DNA from: CAYJAY01 sp964368445 | GTDB lineage: Bacteria > Bacillota > Clostridia > Oscillospirales > Ruminococcaceae | DNA length: 64,000 bases | Direction: 5' to 3' | Assembly: GCA_964368445.1 (NCBI GenBank) | Contig: CAYJAY010000001.1 | Coordinates: 1 to 64,000 of the forward strand | Shown here: positions 1 through 7,454 of the stretch, piece after piece | Layout: every line of letters begins with the position of its first letter | Position numbering within the stretch: position 1 is the stretch's first letter | Translations under genes and position numbers: made by a program | The notes under the pieces: model-generated | Told to the model about the DNA's origin: nothing | What the model saw: only the letters and a program-made list of their open reading frames with translations | The model's database searches: none

Positions 1-110
1 ACGGCTCGACCGGCACAACAGGCGACGGCTCAACCGGCACAACAGGCGACGGCTCAACTGGCACAACAGGCGACGGCTCAACCGGCACAACAGGCGACGG
101 CTCAACCGGC
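1..110 (+). repeat. 24-bp tandem repeat, about 4.5 units in view
   Basis: The unit GGCGACGGCTCAACCGGCAC followed by AACA repeats head to tail. Units differ by single substitutions only (TCG for TCA at 6-8, ACT for ACC near 59). Because 24 is a multiple of three, copy-number change keeps the frame and adds or removes one GDGSTGTT block. The array continues upstream of the window, so its full length is unknown. Confidence 0.9.
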
Positions 111-116
111 GGTTAA
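1..116 (+). CDS. C-terminal end of a GDGSTGTT-repeat protein (partial)
   Basis: Only the last 37 codons are inside the window; the gene starts upstream. The reading frame begins at base 3 and stops with TAA at 114-116. It encodes a perfect eight-residue repeat (GDGSTGTT) ending GDGSTGG. Low-complexity Gly/Thr/Ser/Asp tails like this occur in surface-exposed or secreted proteins. Three pilin-like genes follow on the same strand, so it may be a surface or pilus-associated protein, but that is inference from position. No domain can be recognised in the visible part. Confidence 0.65.
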   Translation, partial: GSTGTTGDGSTGTTGDGSTGTTGDGSTGTTGDGSTGG

Positions 117-196
117 AAGACATGGGCGAAAACAGAGATGTTTTCAGCTGTAACTAGATATAAAAACAAAAAAACAATGAAAAAGGAGGCGACCAA

Positions 197-802
197 TTGA
201 ATAGAGTTAAAGGAATTTTAAAACAAAAAAATGGTGCGTCTTTGCTTCTTGTACTTGCTTGCATGTTCTTTTTAATAACGATAGCGACAACTGCGCTTAA
301 AGTTTCGCTTGGGTCGGCTTCGGTTATGCAGACACAAAAAGATAAAACAAGCATAGATTTGTTGGCAGAATCGATTCAAACAACGCTTCAAGACATGCTA
401 AATGTCGACGTAGAGCCTGTAGTCGGAGACAACTTGCAAACAGCTATAGTTAAATCGGCGTACGATTACAAAGCTAGTCCACTAACAAACAAACTGTTCG
501 ATAGTTTGACAATATCTTTTGACGAGATTGTAACCAATCCCGACGGCTCAACCGTCACGATGACACACAGTTTCGAATGTGAACTCGACACGTCGCAACT
601 TCAAGTAACCGGCGACGAGATTGCGGGGATTATCGATGTTTTTGTAGAGATCGATTTGGACGAACAAGACGAAAATATGACGGGTCAGGCGACATATCGA
701 ATGGCGTTTAGACTTGACAAAGCGGAATATGACGACGCGACAGATAAAGTTGTGTCTTATGGAGAATGGATATTGGTGGCGTATGAAAAGGTTGAAAAAT
801 AA
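197..802 (+). CDS. PilX-like membrane-anchored pilus assembly protein
   Basis: The 201-residue protein has a short basic N-terminus (about 13 residues), a Gly-Ala junction and a hydrophobic segment (about residues 14-35), followed by an extracellular-type domain rich in Asp, Thr and Val. This resembles PilX/PilV-type pseudopilins, but residue 5 of the mature part is not the usual Glu, so it may not be processed like a major pilin. The start is TTG at 197, chosen because AAAAGGAGG lies 7 bases upstream. The two following genes encode clear prepilin-like proteins, so this is probably one pilus or pseudopilus operon. The exact role is unknown. Confidence 0.6.
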   Translation: MNRVKGILKQKNGASLLLVLACMFFLITIATTALKVSLGSASVMQTQKDKTSIDLLAESIQTTLQDMLNVDVEPVVGDNLQTAIVKSAYDYKASPLTNKLFDSLTISFDEIVTNPDGSTVTMTHSFECELDTSQLQVTGDEIAGIIDVFVEIDLDEQDENMTGQATYRMAFRLDKAEYDDATDKVVSYGEWILVAYEKVEK

Positions 803-1142
803 ACAAGTTGAAAAAATTTATAGCTCTTTGCGTTGTAAAAAAGGCGAAATGCTTATCGAGACAATTATCTCGATTATGTTGTTCACGTTTTTAATAGCAG
901 GGGTTACAACGATGATTTCGTCGGCAACAAATGGGTTAAGGACAACCCGCCGCGAGGCAGGCGACGTCCAAGAAACAGCAAACATGATGGTGTCTGCGCC
1001 ACAATCGCCCCAAACGACTAGCGTTAAAGTAACGCTTAAAACGTCGACAGAGCTAGATCCCGAGTTGACTAAAAAAGAGATAACCCAAAGTGGCGAGTAT
1101 ATTTCAAGCGAAGGTTTGTTGTATTTTTATGTAACGCCATAA
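783..1142 (+). CDS. Type IV prepilin-like protein, minor pilin
   Basis: The protein has a class III signal: basic leader KKG, then EMLIETIISIMLFTFLIAG, with cleavage expected after Gly and Glu at mature position 5. The hydrophobic stretch would form the N-terminal pilin helix. A longer frame opens at 714 inside the upstream gene, but ATG 783 overlaps the upstream stop by only 20 bp and gives a leader of normal length, so 783 is preferred. At about 119 residues it is small for a pilin. Predicted substrate of a prepilin peptidase that is not in the window. Probably a minor pilin or pseudopilin. Confidence 0.65.
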   Translation: MKRLKNKQVEKIYSSLRCKKGEMLIETIISIMLFTFLIAGVTTMISSATNGLRTTRREAGDVQETANMMVSAPQSPQTTSVKVTLKTSTELDPELTKKEITQSGEYISSEGLLYFYVTP

Positions 1143-1192
1143 AAGAAAAAACTAATATAACTTTGAAACTATATTTATATAGCGGGACAGAT

Positions 1193-1720
1193 ATGAAACT
1201 TTTAAAAAAAATCAATTCAACAAAAGGATTTACCCTAATCGAAATGATAGTAGTACTAGCCGTATTAACTATTATACTAGGGTTTATTACCTCTATATTT
1301 GTACAGATGATTCGAGTTGAAACAGCTGTTTTGGACACAGGCCAACTGGACATAATAGCAACCGAATGTATGTCGGAGCTTATAGAGGATGTTAGAATTG
1401 CTAAAATAATCGACATTACGACAAATCCCGATGTTTTACTTATATCTACCGACCAATACACCGTTATGTACAGCGTTGACGCAACAGAAAAAATACTAAT
1501 GCGAGAGTATGCGTTTGACAGCCCGCCACAGCCAAAAGAGGTTTTGTCCAAAGGGTTTTACATGGGTCATTATATAGACCTTGCGTGGGCCGAGACGGGA
1601 GACCCCTCGACCGACGATTACGCGGTAACTTTGAACATAGTCATTTTCGATTCAAAAGATAAAGAGGTTTACAGCGAAGAATATATAGTAAGACCAACAT
1701 TTATGAACGCGAACGGTTAG
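1193..1720 (+). CDS. Type IV prepilin-like protein with GFTLIE motif
   Basis: A canonical prepilin cleavage site is present: leader MKLLKKINSTKG followed by FTLIEMIVVLAVLTIILGF, with Glu5 in place. The remaining 145 or so residues form the globular domain. ATG 1193 gives a 12-residue leader typical of the family; an in-frame TTG at 1163 would add ten residues and is less likely. It follows two similar genes on the same strand and is last in the unit, which ends at the hairpin near 1777. Pilins of this class assemble into type IV pili or type II-like pseudopili. Which one cannot be decided without the assembly ATPase genes. Confidence 0.75.
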   Translation: MKLLKKINSTKGFTLIEMIVVLAVLTIILGFITSIFVQMIRVETAVLDTGQLDIIATECMSELIEDVRIAKIIDITTNPDVLLISTDQYTVMYSVDATEKILMREYAFDSPPQPKEVLSKGFYMGHYIDLAWAETGDPSTDDYAVTLNIVIFDSKDKEVYSEEYIVRPTFMNANG

Positions 1721-1776
1721 TCGTGGGCATAGGCTAAATTTGAAATTTAAGCGGGATTTAAAACAGCAAACAGCGG

Positions 1777-1802
1777 CCCTCAAGAAAGTTAAATCTTGAG
1801 GG
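1777..1802 (+). terminator. Hairpin after the pilin-like operon
   Basis: CCCTCAAGA (1777-1785) pairs perfectly with TCTTGAGGG (1794-1802) across an 8-base loop. The following sequence is only moderately T-rich, so termination strength is uncertain. It lies 57 bp after the pilin stop codon. The rest of the 326-bp gap to 2046 holds the promoter and leader hairpin listed next and nothing else I can support. Confidence 0.6.
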
Positions 1803-1908
1803 TCGTAATTTGTTGCAGTTTGTCGATTTTGGTGATTTAACTATATTCTAGTGGTGGGAACACACAAAAAAATCGACAACTTTTCCCACTCACAGTCGCG
1901 TCAAACAC

Positions 1909-1937
1909 TTGAACTTGTTTAAAAACAGTAGTATAAT
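1909..1937 (+). promoter_or_regulatory. Sigma-A promoter for ispDF
   Basis: TTGAAC (1909-1914), a 17-bp spacer and a perfect TATAAT (1932-1937). Transcription should begin near 1944, about 100 bases before the ispDF start codon. Confidence 0.7.
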
Positions 1938-1944
1938 TAAAACG

Positions 1945-1980
1945 ATGCTTTGGTGGGTGAAAGTCTGCCGAAGCATTTTT
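1945..1980 (+). promoter_or_regulatory. Leader hairpin with T-tract at the predicted transcript start
   Basis: ATGCTTTGG (1945-1953) pairs with CCGAAGCAT (1968-1976) with one G-T wobble and a 14-base loop, directly followed by TTTTT. It begins within a base or two of the predicted start site of the ispDF transcript. It could be an attenuator, a 5' stabilising stem, or the whole of a tiny terminated RNA. No known riboswitch is recognisable. Confidence 0.5.
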
Positions 1981-2046
1981 GAAAGATAACAATGTAAACA
2001 GTGTGGTTTTTAAAACGACAGAGATTTAAAAGAAAAAAGGTAGAAT

Positions 2047-3186
2047 ATGAGCAAAACAGTGTGTGCGATAGTTCCCGCTGCCGGAAGTTCCGCGCGGATG
2101 GGTCGCGACAAACTCGTTATAAAAATAGGGGACAAAACGGTTGTTGAAACGTCGCTTTTGGCGCTTCAAAACAACTCGTTGATAAACTCGATTGTTGTCG
2201 CAACCTCGGCAAACAAGATAGACGAGATAAAACAACTTGGACACAAAAACGATATATCTAAATTAATAGCGGTGGTCGAGGGGGGCGAAAATAGGTTTGT
2301 TTCGGTTCAAAAGGCTATTAAGGCGGCTCCGCCCGATACCGAGTATCTTTGTATCCATGACGCGGCGCGTCCGTTTGTAAGCGATAAGCTTATAACCGAG
2401 ATTATAACGGCGGCGTTTGAACACGGTGCGGCGGCGCCTTGCCTTGATGTTGTGGACACCGTGAAGATAGTTGACGAAAACGGAATGATCAAACAGACGC
2501 CAAATAGAAAAAATCTTAAAACGATAGCGACACCACAGGTTTTTGAAAAAGAGATCTATGTAAACTGTGCAGACGGTGAGACCGATGCGTTTGACGATTG
2601 TGAGTTGTTGGAACGCAAAGGATATAGAATATTCCCGGTTTTAGGGGAACACACTAACATAAAAATAACTAATCCCGAGGATATTACAAAGATGGAAAAA
2701 GACAAACTAAAAGTAAGAATTGGCCACGGATATGACGTCCATAAACTCGTTGAGGGCAGAAAACTTATTTTAGGCGGTGTCGAGATACCGCACGAAAAAG
2801 GGCTTCTCGGACATTCGGATGCCGACGTTTTGGTCCACGCCGTCATGGATGCGGTTGTCGGAGCGTTGGCGCTTGGAGACATAGGCAAGCTTTTCCCCGA
2901 CAACGACCAAAATTTTAAAGATATAAGTAGCATGGTTTTACTCTCAAAAGTAAACAGTGTTATGAAAGATAAGGGTTATTTTGTCCTGAATATCGACGCT
3001 ACAATTCTTTGCGAAGCGCCAAAATTGCGCGGATATATCGACAGGATGCGCGACAACATAGCGGGGTGTCTTGGAGTTGAAATAGATGACGTAAGCGTTA
3101 AGGCGACGACTGAAGAGGGTTTGGGTTTCACAGGAAATCGCGAGGGTATTGCGTCGCATGCGGTGGTTTTGGTTCAAAAAAAATAA
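2047..3186 (+). CDS. ispDF: Bifunctional IspD-IspF isoprenoid enzyme
   Basis: Two enzymes of the methylerythritol phosphate pathway are fused in 379 residues. The N-terminal part (1 to about 220) is IspD, 4-diphosphocytidyl-2-C-methylerythritol synthase, with the nucleotide loop AAGSSARMGRDK (11-22) and IHDAARPF (103-110). The C-terminal part, from Val223, is IspF, 2-C-methylerythritol 2,4-cyclodiphosphate synthase, with GHGYDVH (metal ligands Asp230 and His232) and GHSDADVL. The join is short and clean with no internal stop. In Firmicutes the two are usually separate, often adjacent genes; fused forms are best known from proteobacteria. The product feeds isopentenyl diphosphate synthesis in the cytosol. 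It stands alone behind its own promoter. Confidence 0.93.
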   Translation: MSKTVCAIVPAAGSSARMGRDKLVIKIGDKTVVETSLLALQNNSLINSIVVATSANKIDEIKQLGHKNDISKLIAVVEGGENRFVSVQKAIKAAPPDTEYLCIHDAARPFVSDKLITEIITAAFEHGAAAPCLDVVDTVKIVDENGMIKQTPNRKNLKTIATPQVFEKEIYVNCADGETDAFDDCELLERKGYRIFPVLGEHTNIKITNPEDITKMEKDKLKVRIGHGYDVHKLVEGRKLILGGVEIPHEKGLLGHSDADVLVHAVMDAVVGALALGDIGKLFPDNDQNFKDISSMVLLSKVNSVMKDKGYFVLNIDATILCEAPKLRGYIDRMRDNIAGCLGVEIDDVSVKATTEEGLGFTGNREGIASHAVVLVQKK

Positions 3187-3235
3187 ATTTAAATGACAGA
3201 TAATTTTAACATTTTATTAAAATTCTGCATGTAGG

Positions 3236-3264
3236 TTGGATATAATTTAAAATAGTGGTATAAT
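3236..3264 (+). promoter_or_regulatory. Promoter for cdaA-cdaR with extended -10
   Basis: TTGGAT (3236-3241), a 17-bp spacer and TATAAT (3259-3264) preceded by TGG, an extended -10 of the TGnTATAAT type. The gene starts 75 bases further on. Confidence 0.65.
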
Positions 3265-3338
3265 GAAAATCTATAGATATTGTATTTATAGTTAAACATC
3301 GATTTAATGTTAATCTCAGGTAAAAGGAAGAAACTGTT

Positions 3339-4199
3339 TTGATAGAGACTGTCCTAAATTTTTTTGAAGATGTAACGCTTAACTTGCGAAACACAATAAC
3401 ATGGCGAGATGCTGTCGACGTGTTACTCATGACCGTAATAGTTTACGGTATCTTAAACGTGGTTAAGCAGACGCGTGCGCTCCAGCTTTTAAAAGGCGTT
3501 GCGTTTTTCCTTGCGGCGTATTTTCTCGCTATAGTATATAACCTTAAAGCGGTTACGTTTTTGTTTGAAAACGTTTTACAAATAGCGCTTATCGCGCTTA
3601 TAATCGTGTTCCAACCCGAACTTCGGCGCGCGCTTGAACAACTAAGTCGCGGAACGTTTAGCCTTTCTTTTTTTACCGGGCGCTCACATTCCGAGATGTA
3701 CACGATGTGGTACAACTCGATTGTCGCAGTGTGTGACAGCGTAGACGCCATGTCAAAAGAGAAAACGGGAGCGCTTATAGTTATCCAACGGGTGACAAGG
3801 CTTGGCGACATAGTTGCAACCGGAACCGAGATAAACGCCGAGGCTACCGGTTCCTTGTTAGAAACGATCTTCTACAACGGTTCGCCTCTCCACGACGGCG
3901 CAGTCGTCATAGCGGACGGAAAGATAAAAGCGGCGGGTTGCCTTTTGCCGCTTACAAGCACGTCGGACATTGGCAAAGATATGGGAACTCGTCACAGGGC
4001 GGCTATCGGCATGAGCGAAGACAGCGACGCAATTGTAATCGTTGTTTCAGAGGAAACGGGAATAGTTTCCCTTGCTAAAAGCGGAATGATTATAAGACGG
4101 CTTGAAAAAGCTAGCCTTTTAAAGATACTCATAAGCGACATAATACCCCCCGAAGAGGGAAAGAAAAGTGGTCGCTTTTTTGGGAGGTTTGCTAAATGA
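3339..4199 (+). CDS. cdaA: Diadenylate cyclase CdaA
   Basis: This membrane diadenylate cyclase makes cyclic di-AMP from two ATP; in Firmicutes the messenger controls potassium and osmolyte transport and cell-wall balance. Three hydrophobic segments lie in the first 95 residues, followed by the DAC domain with the catalytic HDGAV (185-189) and the ATP-binding RHRAA (218-222). The 286-residue length fits the CdaA/DacA family. The start is TTG at 3339, with GGAAG about ten bases upstream. It overlaps cdaR by four bases (ATGA), which suggests translational coupling. The usual third partner, glmM, does not follow here. Confidence 0.92.
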   Translation: MIETVLNFFEDVTLNLRNTITWRDAVDVLLMTVIVYGILNVVKQTRALQLLKGVAFFLAAYFLAIVYNLKAVTFLFENVLQIALIALIIVFQPELRRALEQLSRGTFSLSFFTGRSHSEMYTMWYNSIVAVCDSVDAMSKEKTGALIVIQRVTRLGDIVATGTEINAEATGSLLETIFYNGSPLHDGAVVIADGKIKAAGCLLPLTSTSDIGKDMGTRHRAAIGMSEDSDAIVIVVSEETGIVSLAKSGMIIRRLEKASLLKILISDIIPPEEGKKSGRFFGRFAK

Positions 4200-5449
4200 A
4201 AAAATTAACGCTTTCTAATCTGTTGAAAAACAAAACTTTAACGCTTGTTTTTTCGTTGTTTATCGCGCTTGTGTTTTGGTTTATCGTTGCGTATACGATA
4301 AGCACAAACACGGTAGTTTCGATTAGAAATGTTCCTGTTCAATACCTTAACAGTGAAAGCTATAAAAGCAAAGGAATTGACATAATAGACAAAACGGTAC
4401 ACACTGTAACGGTACAAGTAGAGGGCGAGAGAAACATTGTCGGTTCTCTCGACAAGAATGATATAATTGTAACCCCCGACTTTACGTCGGTAACCGAAGC
4501 CGGAGTTTACGATTTAAGATTGATAGCCACAAGGGCGGATACTACGATAAACTATATTATTGAATCGGTCGAAGAACCGATTATAACGTTGCGTTTTGAC
4601 AAATCTGAATCGGTTAACAAAAAGGTTGAAACAGCAATCGAGGGCATAGAAGTCGCGGAAGGTTACACAATCGGAACGATTACCGCAACCCCCGCGGAGG
4701 TTGTAATTTCGGGTAGTAACGAACTTATTTCGGCGGTCGACAGCGTTGTTGCGGTCGGCGAAGTGACCGAGGTTTTAGGCGAGTCTATCGTTGTTAAAAG
4801 TGACATAAAGTTGCTTGATGTTCATGGAAACGAAGTTTCAAAAGAGGGGCTTTTGTTAGATTTCTCGCAAGTAGATGTTTCGATACCGGTATTAAAAAGC
4901 GCTGTGTTGCCGCTTGAAATAGGATTTTTGAACATTCCCGAAGGGTTTGACCTAACAACACTTGAATATACATTAACCCCGAACGAACTTGAAGTTGCGG
5001 CGGTCGAGTCGATAATCGACACTTTAACCCCAAGAACGGTTGGATATATCGACCTTGCTGCGTTTAATATCGGGGATGACTATGAATTTGAGATACAACT
5101 GCCAACAGGATATGTAAACCTTAACAGCGTAGCGTCTGCTACCGTAACGTTTGCACGTGATACGCTAGCTAGCCAACAGATACGTGTCGAGGACATACGT
5201 TTGGACAACGTTCCGTCAAACTATGACGTAGAGCTTAAAACCAACGAGATTAGAAACGTAACGTTAATTGGGGAGGCAGATGTTGTTGAGAACTTGCTGT
5301 CGGGGTCGATAGTCGCGGTTGCCGACCTTGCGCAGTATACAATTAAAACAGGTGAATTTAGTATACCGGTTAGGTTTGAGATCCCGTCGTCAGATTCGGT
5401 GTTTGTCGCCGGAAGCTATAGTGTGCTTGTGACGGCGCAACCGAATTAA
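4196..5449 (+). CDS. cdaR: CdaR, YbbR-domain regulator of CdaA
   Basis: A single N-terminal membrane helix (about residues 13-35) anchors an extracytoplasmic chain of YbbR-type beta-rich repeats of roughly 80-90 residues each; I read about four in 417 residues. CdaR binds CdaA and adjusts its activity in Bacillus and relatives. Its ATG overlaps the cdaA stop, so the two should be made together. The sequence has no catalytic motif, as expected. In many Firmicutes glmM is next; here an AT-rich hairpin and a repeat-like stretch follow, so the operon appears to end. Confidence 0.9.
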   Translation: MKKLTLSNLLKNKTLTLVFSLFIALVFWFIVAYTISTNTVVSIRNVPVQYLNSESYKSKGIDIIDKTVHTVTVQVEGERNIVGSLDKNDIIVTPDFTSVTEAGVYDLRLIATRADTTINYIIESVEEPIITLRFDKSESVNKKVETAIEGIEVAEGYTIGTITATPAEVVISGSNELISAVDSVVAVGEVTEVLGESIVVKSDIKLLDVHGNEVSKEGLLLDFSQVDVSIPVLKSAVLPLEIGFLNIPEGFDLTTLEYTLTPNELEVAAVESIIDTLTPRTVGYIDLAAFNIGDDYEFEIQLPTGYVNLNSVASATVTFARDTLASQQIRVEDIRLDNVPSNYDVELKTNEIRNVTLIGEADVVENLLSGSIVAVADLAQYTIKTGEFSIPVRFEIPSSDSVFVAGSYSVLVTAQPN

Positions 5450-5480
5450 ATAATATTTATACAATAAATATTATTTAATT
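5444..5480 (+). terminator. Perfect AT-only hairpin overlapping the cdaR stop codon
   Basis: A 16-bp arm (5444-5459) pairs without mismatch to 5465-5480 across five bases. The stem contains the last codons and the TAA of cdaR. It is long but entirely A/T and has no T-tract beyond it, so it may protect the transcript end rather than terminate. Confidence 0.5.
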
Positions 5481-5499
5481 CAAAGAGGAATGTTTTATT

Positions 5500-5727
5500 T
5501 AATTAGGAATGAGGAATGAAGGAGCTCCTTGTGGCGCGACTTGAATGACAAGTTTTTTTGCTTTGATGGTTTTTAATTGATATAAGTTCACAAAGAACGA
5601 TGCTAAAAGCCAAGCTTAGTTAGTGTTGTCGCTTCGTCTCTATCAAAAGAACACGCTACAAAAAACGAACTGTAGGGCAAGGGCTCTGATCTTGCCTTAT
5701 TGGTCACGAATTACGAATTACGAATTA
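5500..5727 (+). repeat. MITE-like noncoding element with 7-bp-period inverted ends
   Basis: The left end (TAATTAGGAATGAGGAATGA, 5500-5519) and the reverse complement of the right end (TAATTCGTAATTCGTAATTC, from 5727 leftwards) share the pattern TAATTnGnAATnnGnAAT, a degenerate 7-bp repeat in inverted orientation. Between them are about 190 bp without a convincing ORF, including GGAGCTCC and TTGTGGCG. The arrangement resembles miniature noncoding repeats seen between genes in Clostridia. A related fragment lies at 12165. Its mobility is not shown. Confidence 0.5.
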
Positions 5728-5743
5728 AAAAAGGTTTTTATAT

Positions 5744-7342
5744 ATGATTATTGTTTCGGGAATAAGAATCCCGCTCGGCGAAACTAAACAACAAGCGATT
5801 GAGCTAGCCGCAAAAAAGCTTTCGCTTACTTCTAAACAGATACAAAAAGCCGTGGTACATCGCGTTTCTTATGATGCGCGTCACGGCTCGGTTTTTTTGG
5901 TGTGTTCCGTTGCGTTTTCGCTTTTTTCAGAAAAAACTGAAAAGGCGATTGCGGAAAAAAATAATTTCGTTCGCTTCAAACAACCACGGGTTTTTGCCCC
6001 AAAGAAAGGCGAAACTTTGCTTGAAACACGTCCTGTGATTGTTGGGTTTGGCCCTGCCGGGATGTTTTCGGCGCTTTTGCTTTCGAGGTATGGCTTTAGA
6101 CCGATTGTGATAGAACAAGGCGAAGCGGTCGAACAAAGGACGGCGACGGTTGACACGTTTTTCAAACAAGCAAAACTGAACGAGTTTTCAAATATACAGT
6201 TTGGCGAGGGCGGAGCGGGAACGTTTTCCGACGGTAAACTAACGACAAGGATAAACGATCCTCTTTGTGATGTCGTGCTTGAAACGCTTTGTGCTTTTGG
6301 CGCGCCGGAAGAAATTTTGTGGCAAGCAAAACCACATATTGGAACCGATATTCTAAAAAATGTAGTAAAAAATATACGAAACGAGATTATCTCACTTGGT
6401 GGTGAAGTTCGGTTTAACACAAAACTTTGCGATCTTTCTATAGTAGACAACAAAGTAAAATCGGTTAAAACCCAAAACGACGATATTAAAACCGACGTTG
6501 TTGTTGCGGCGGTTGGAAACGGTGGACGAAAGGCTTTCGAGCTTTTGGCAAACAAAGGGTTGATTTTGTCGGCGAAGCCTTTTTCGATTGGAATGAGGAT
6601 TGAGCATCTGCGCAAAAACGTTGAACAAAGCGTTTTTGGAAAGCTAGCCGGACACCCGCTTTTGCCTTCGGCAGAATACGCGTTGTCGGCGCACGTCGGC
6701 ACAAGATCGGTCTACACCTTTTGTATGTGTCCGGGCGGCGAGGTTGTCGCAGCATCAAGCGAACAGGGTGGCGTTTTAACCAACGGAATGAGTTTTCACG
6801 CACGTGACGGAAAAAACTCAAACTCTGCGGTGTGTGTGTCGATTTCAAAACAAGATTTCGGCGACGACCCGTTTAAAGCTATTGCTTTTCAAAAAAAACT
6901 TGAACAAAAAGCGTTTGAACTTTCAAGCAAAAATGGTTTTGGATATTCCGCTGTTGGAACCGATGTCAAAAGTTTGTTCGACAACAAAGTGGGGCTTAAC
7001 ATTAAAAGCATAACCCCGACATTTCCTTTAGGGGTCGCGGCGGTTAATTTACAAAACCTTTTTGGGGACGAGATAACAAAAACGTTGGGCGACGGGGTTA
7101 GAGCTTTCTCTAAAAAACTACGTTGTTTTTCGGATACCGAAGCCGTCTTGACAGGTCCCGAAACTCGAACCTCTTCACCCGTTAGAATAGAGCGCGGCGA
7201 CGAGATGACCGCAACAGGGTTTAGCGGTATCTACCCGATAGGCGAGGGCGCAGGGTATGCCGGCGGAATCATGAGTTCCGCTATCGACGGCGTCAAAGCG
7301 GCGGAAAAGATAATCGAACGGTTTAAACCGATGTATACATAG
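5744..7342 (+). CDS. FAD-dependent oxidoreductase (COG2509-like)
   Basis: A 532-residue flavoprotein. An N-terminal alpha/beta domain of about 90 residues precedes a Rossmann FAD site VIVGFGPAGMFSALLLSRYG (about 98-117). FSDGKLTTR follows about 60 residues later, and a C-terminal nucleotide-site segment GEGAGYAGGIMSSAIDG lies near the end. This pattern belongs to the uncharacterised FAD dehydrogenase family COG2509, widespread in Firmicutes; its substrate is not known. It starts at ATG 5744 and stands between the MITE-like element and recJ. Assignment to the family is firm; no function beyond a redox reaction can be given. Confidence 0.8.
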   Translation: MIIVSGIRIPLGETKQQAIELAAKKLSLTSKQIQKAVVHRVSYDARHGSVFLVCSVAFSLFSEKTEKAIAEKNNFVRFKQPRVFAPKKGETLLETRPVIVGFGPAGMFSALLLSRYGFRPIVIEQGEAVEQRTATVDTFFKQAKLNEFSNIQFGEGGAGTFSDGKLTTRINDPLCDVVLETLCAFGAPEEILWQAKPHIGTDILKNVVKNIRNEIISLGGEVRFNTKLCDLSIVDNKVKSVKTQNDDIKTDVVVAAVGNGGRKAFELLANKGLILSAKPFSIGMRIEHLRKNVEQSVFGKLAGHPLLPSAEYALSAHVGTRSVYTFCMCPGGEVVAASSEQGGVLTNGMSFHARDGKNSNSAVCVSISKQDFGDDPFKAIAFQKKLEQKAFELSSKNGFGYSAVGTDVKSLFDNKVGLNIKSITPTFPLGVAAVNLQNLFGDEITKTLGDGVRAFSKKLRCFSDTEAVLTGPETRTSSPVRIERGDEMTATGFSGIYPIGEGAGYAGGIMSSAIDGVKAAEKIIERFKPMYT

Positions 7343-7454
7343 GGTGTATACGCCCCCTGACAAAAACACATAAAAACGTTTAAAAATTCAAGCCGGATTT
7401 TAATTAGTGTTTTGTATAAACCATCAAAAAACATTCTTATGAAAGGAAACCGAT

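Noticed and set aside
1..110. CRISPR array
   Set aside because: Units are contiguous without spacers and keep an open reading frame; it is a coding minisatellite.
5881..6702. A 273-codon minus-strand frame
   Set aside because: It is the mirror frame of the FAD oxidoreductase; Ser/Pro/Phe-rich translation typical of antisense reading.
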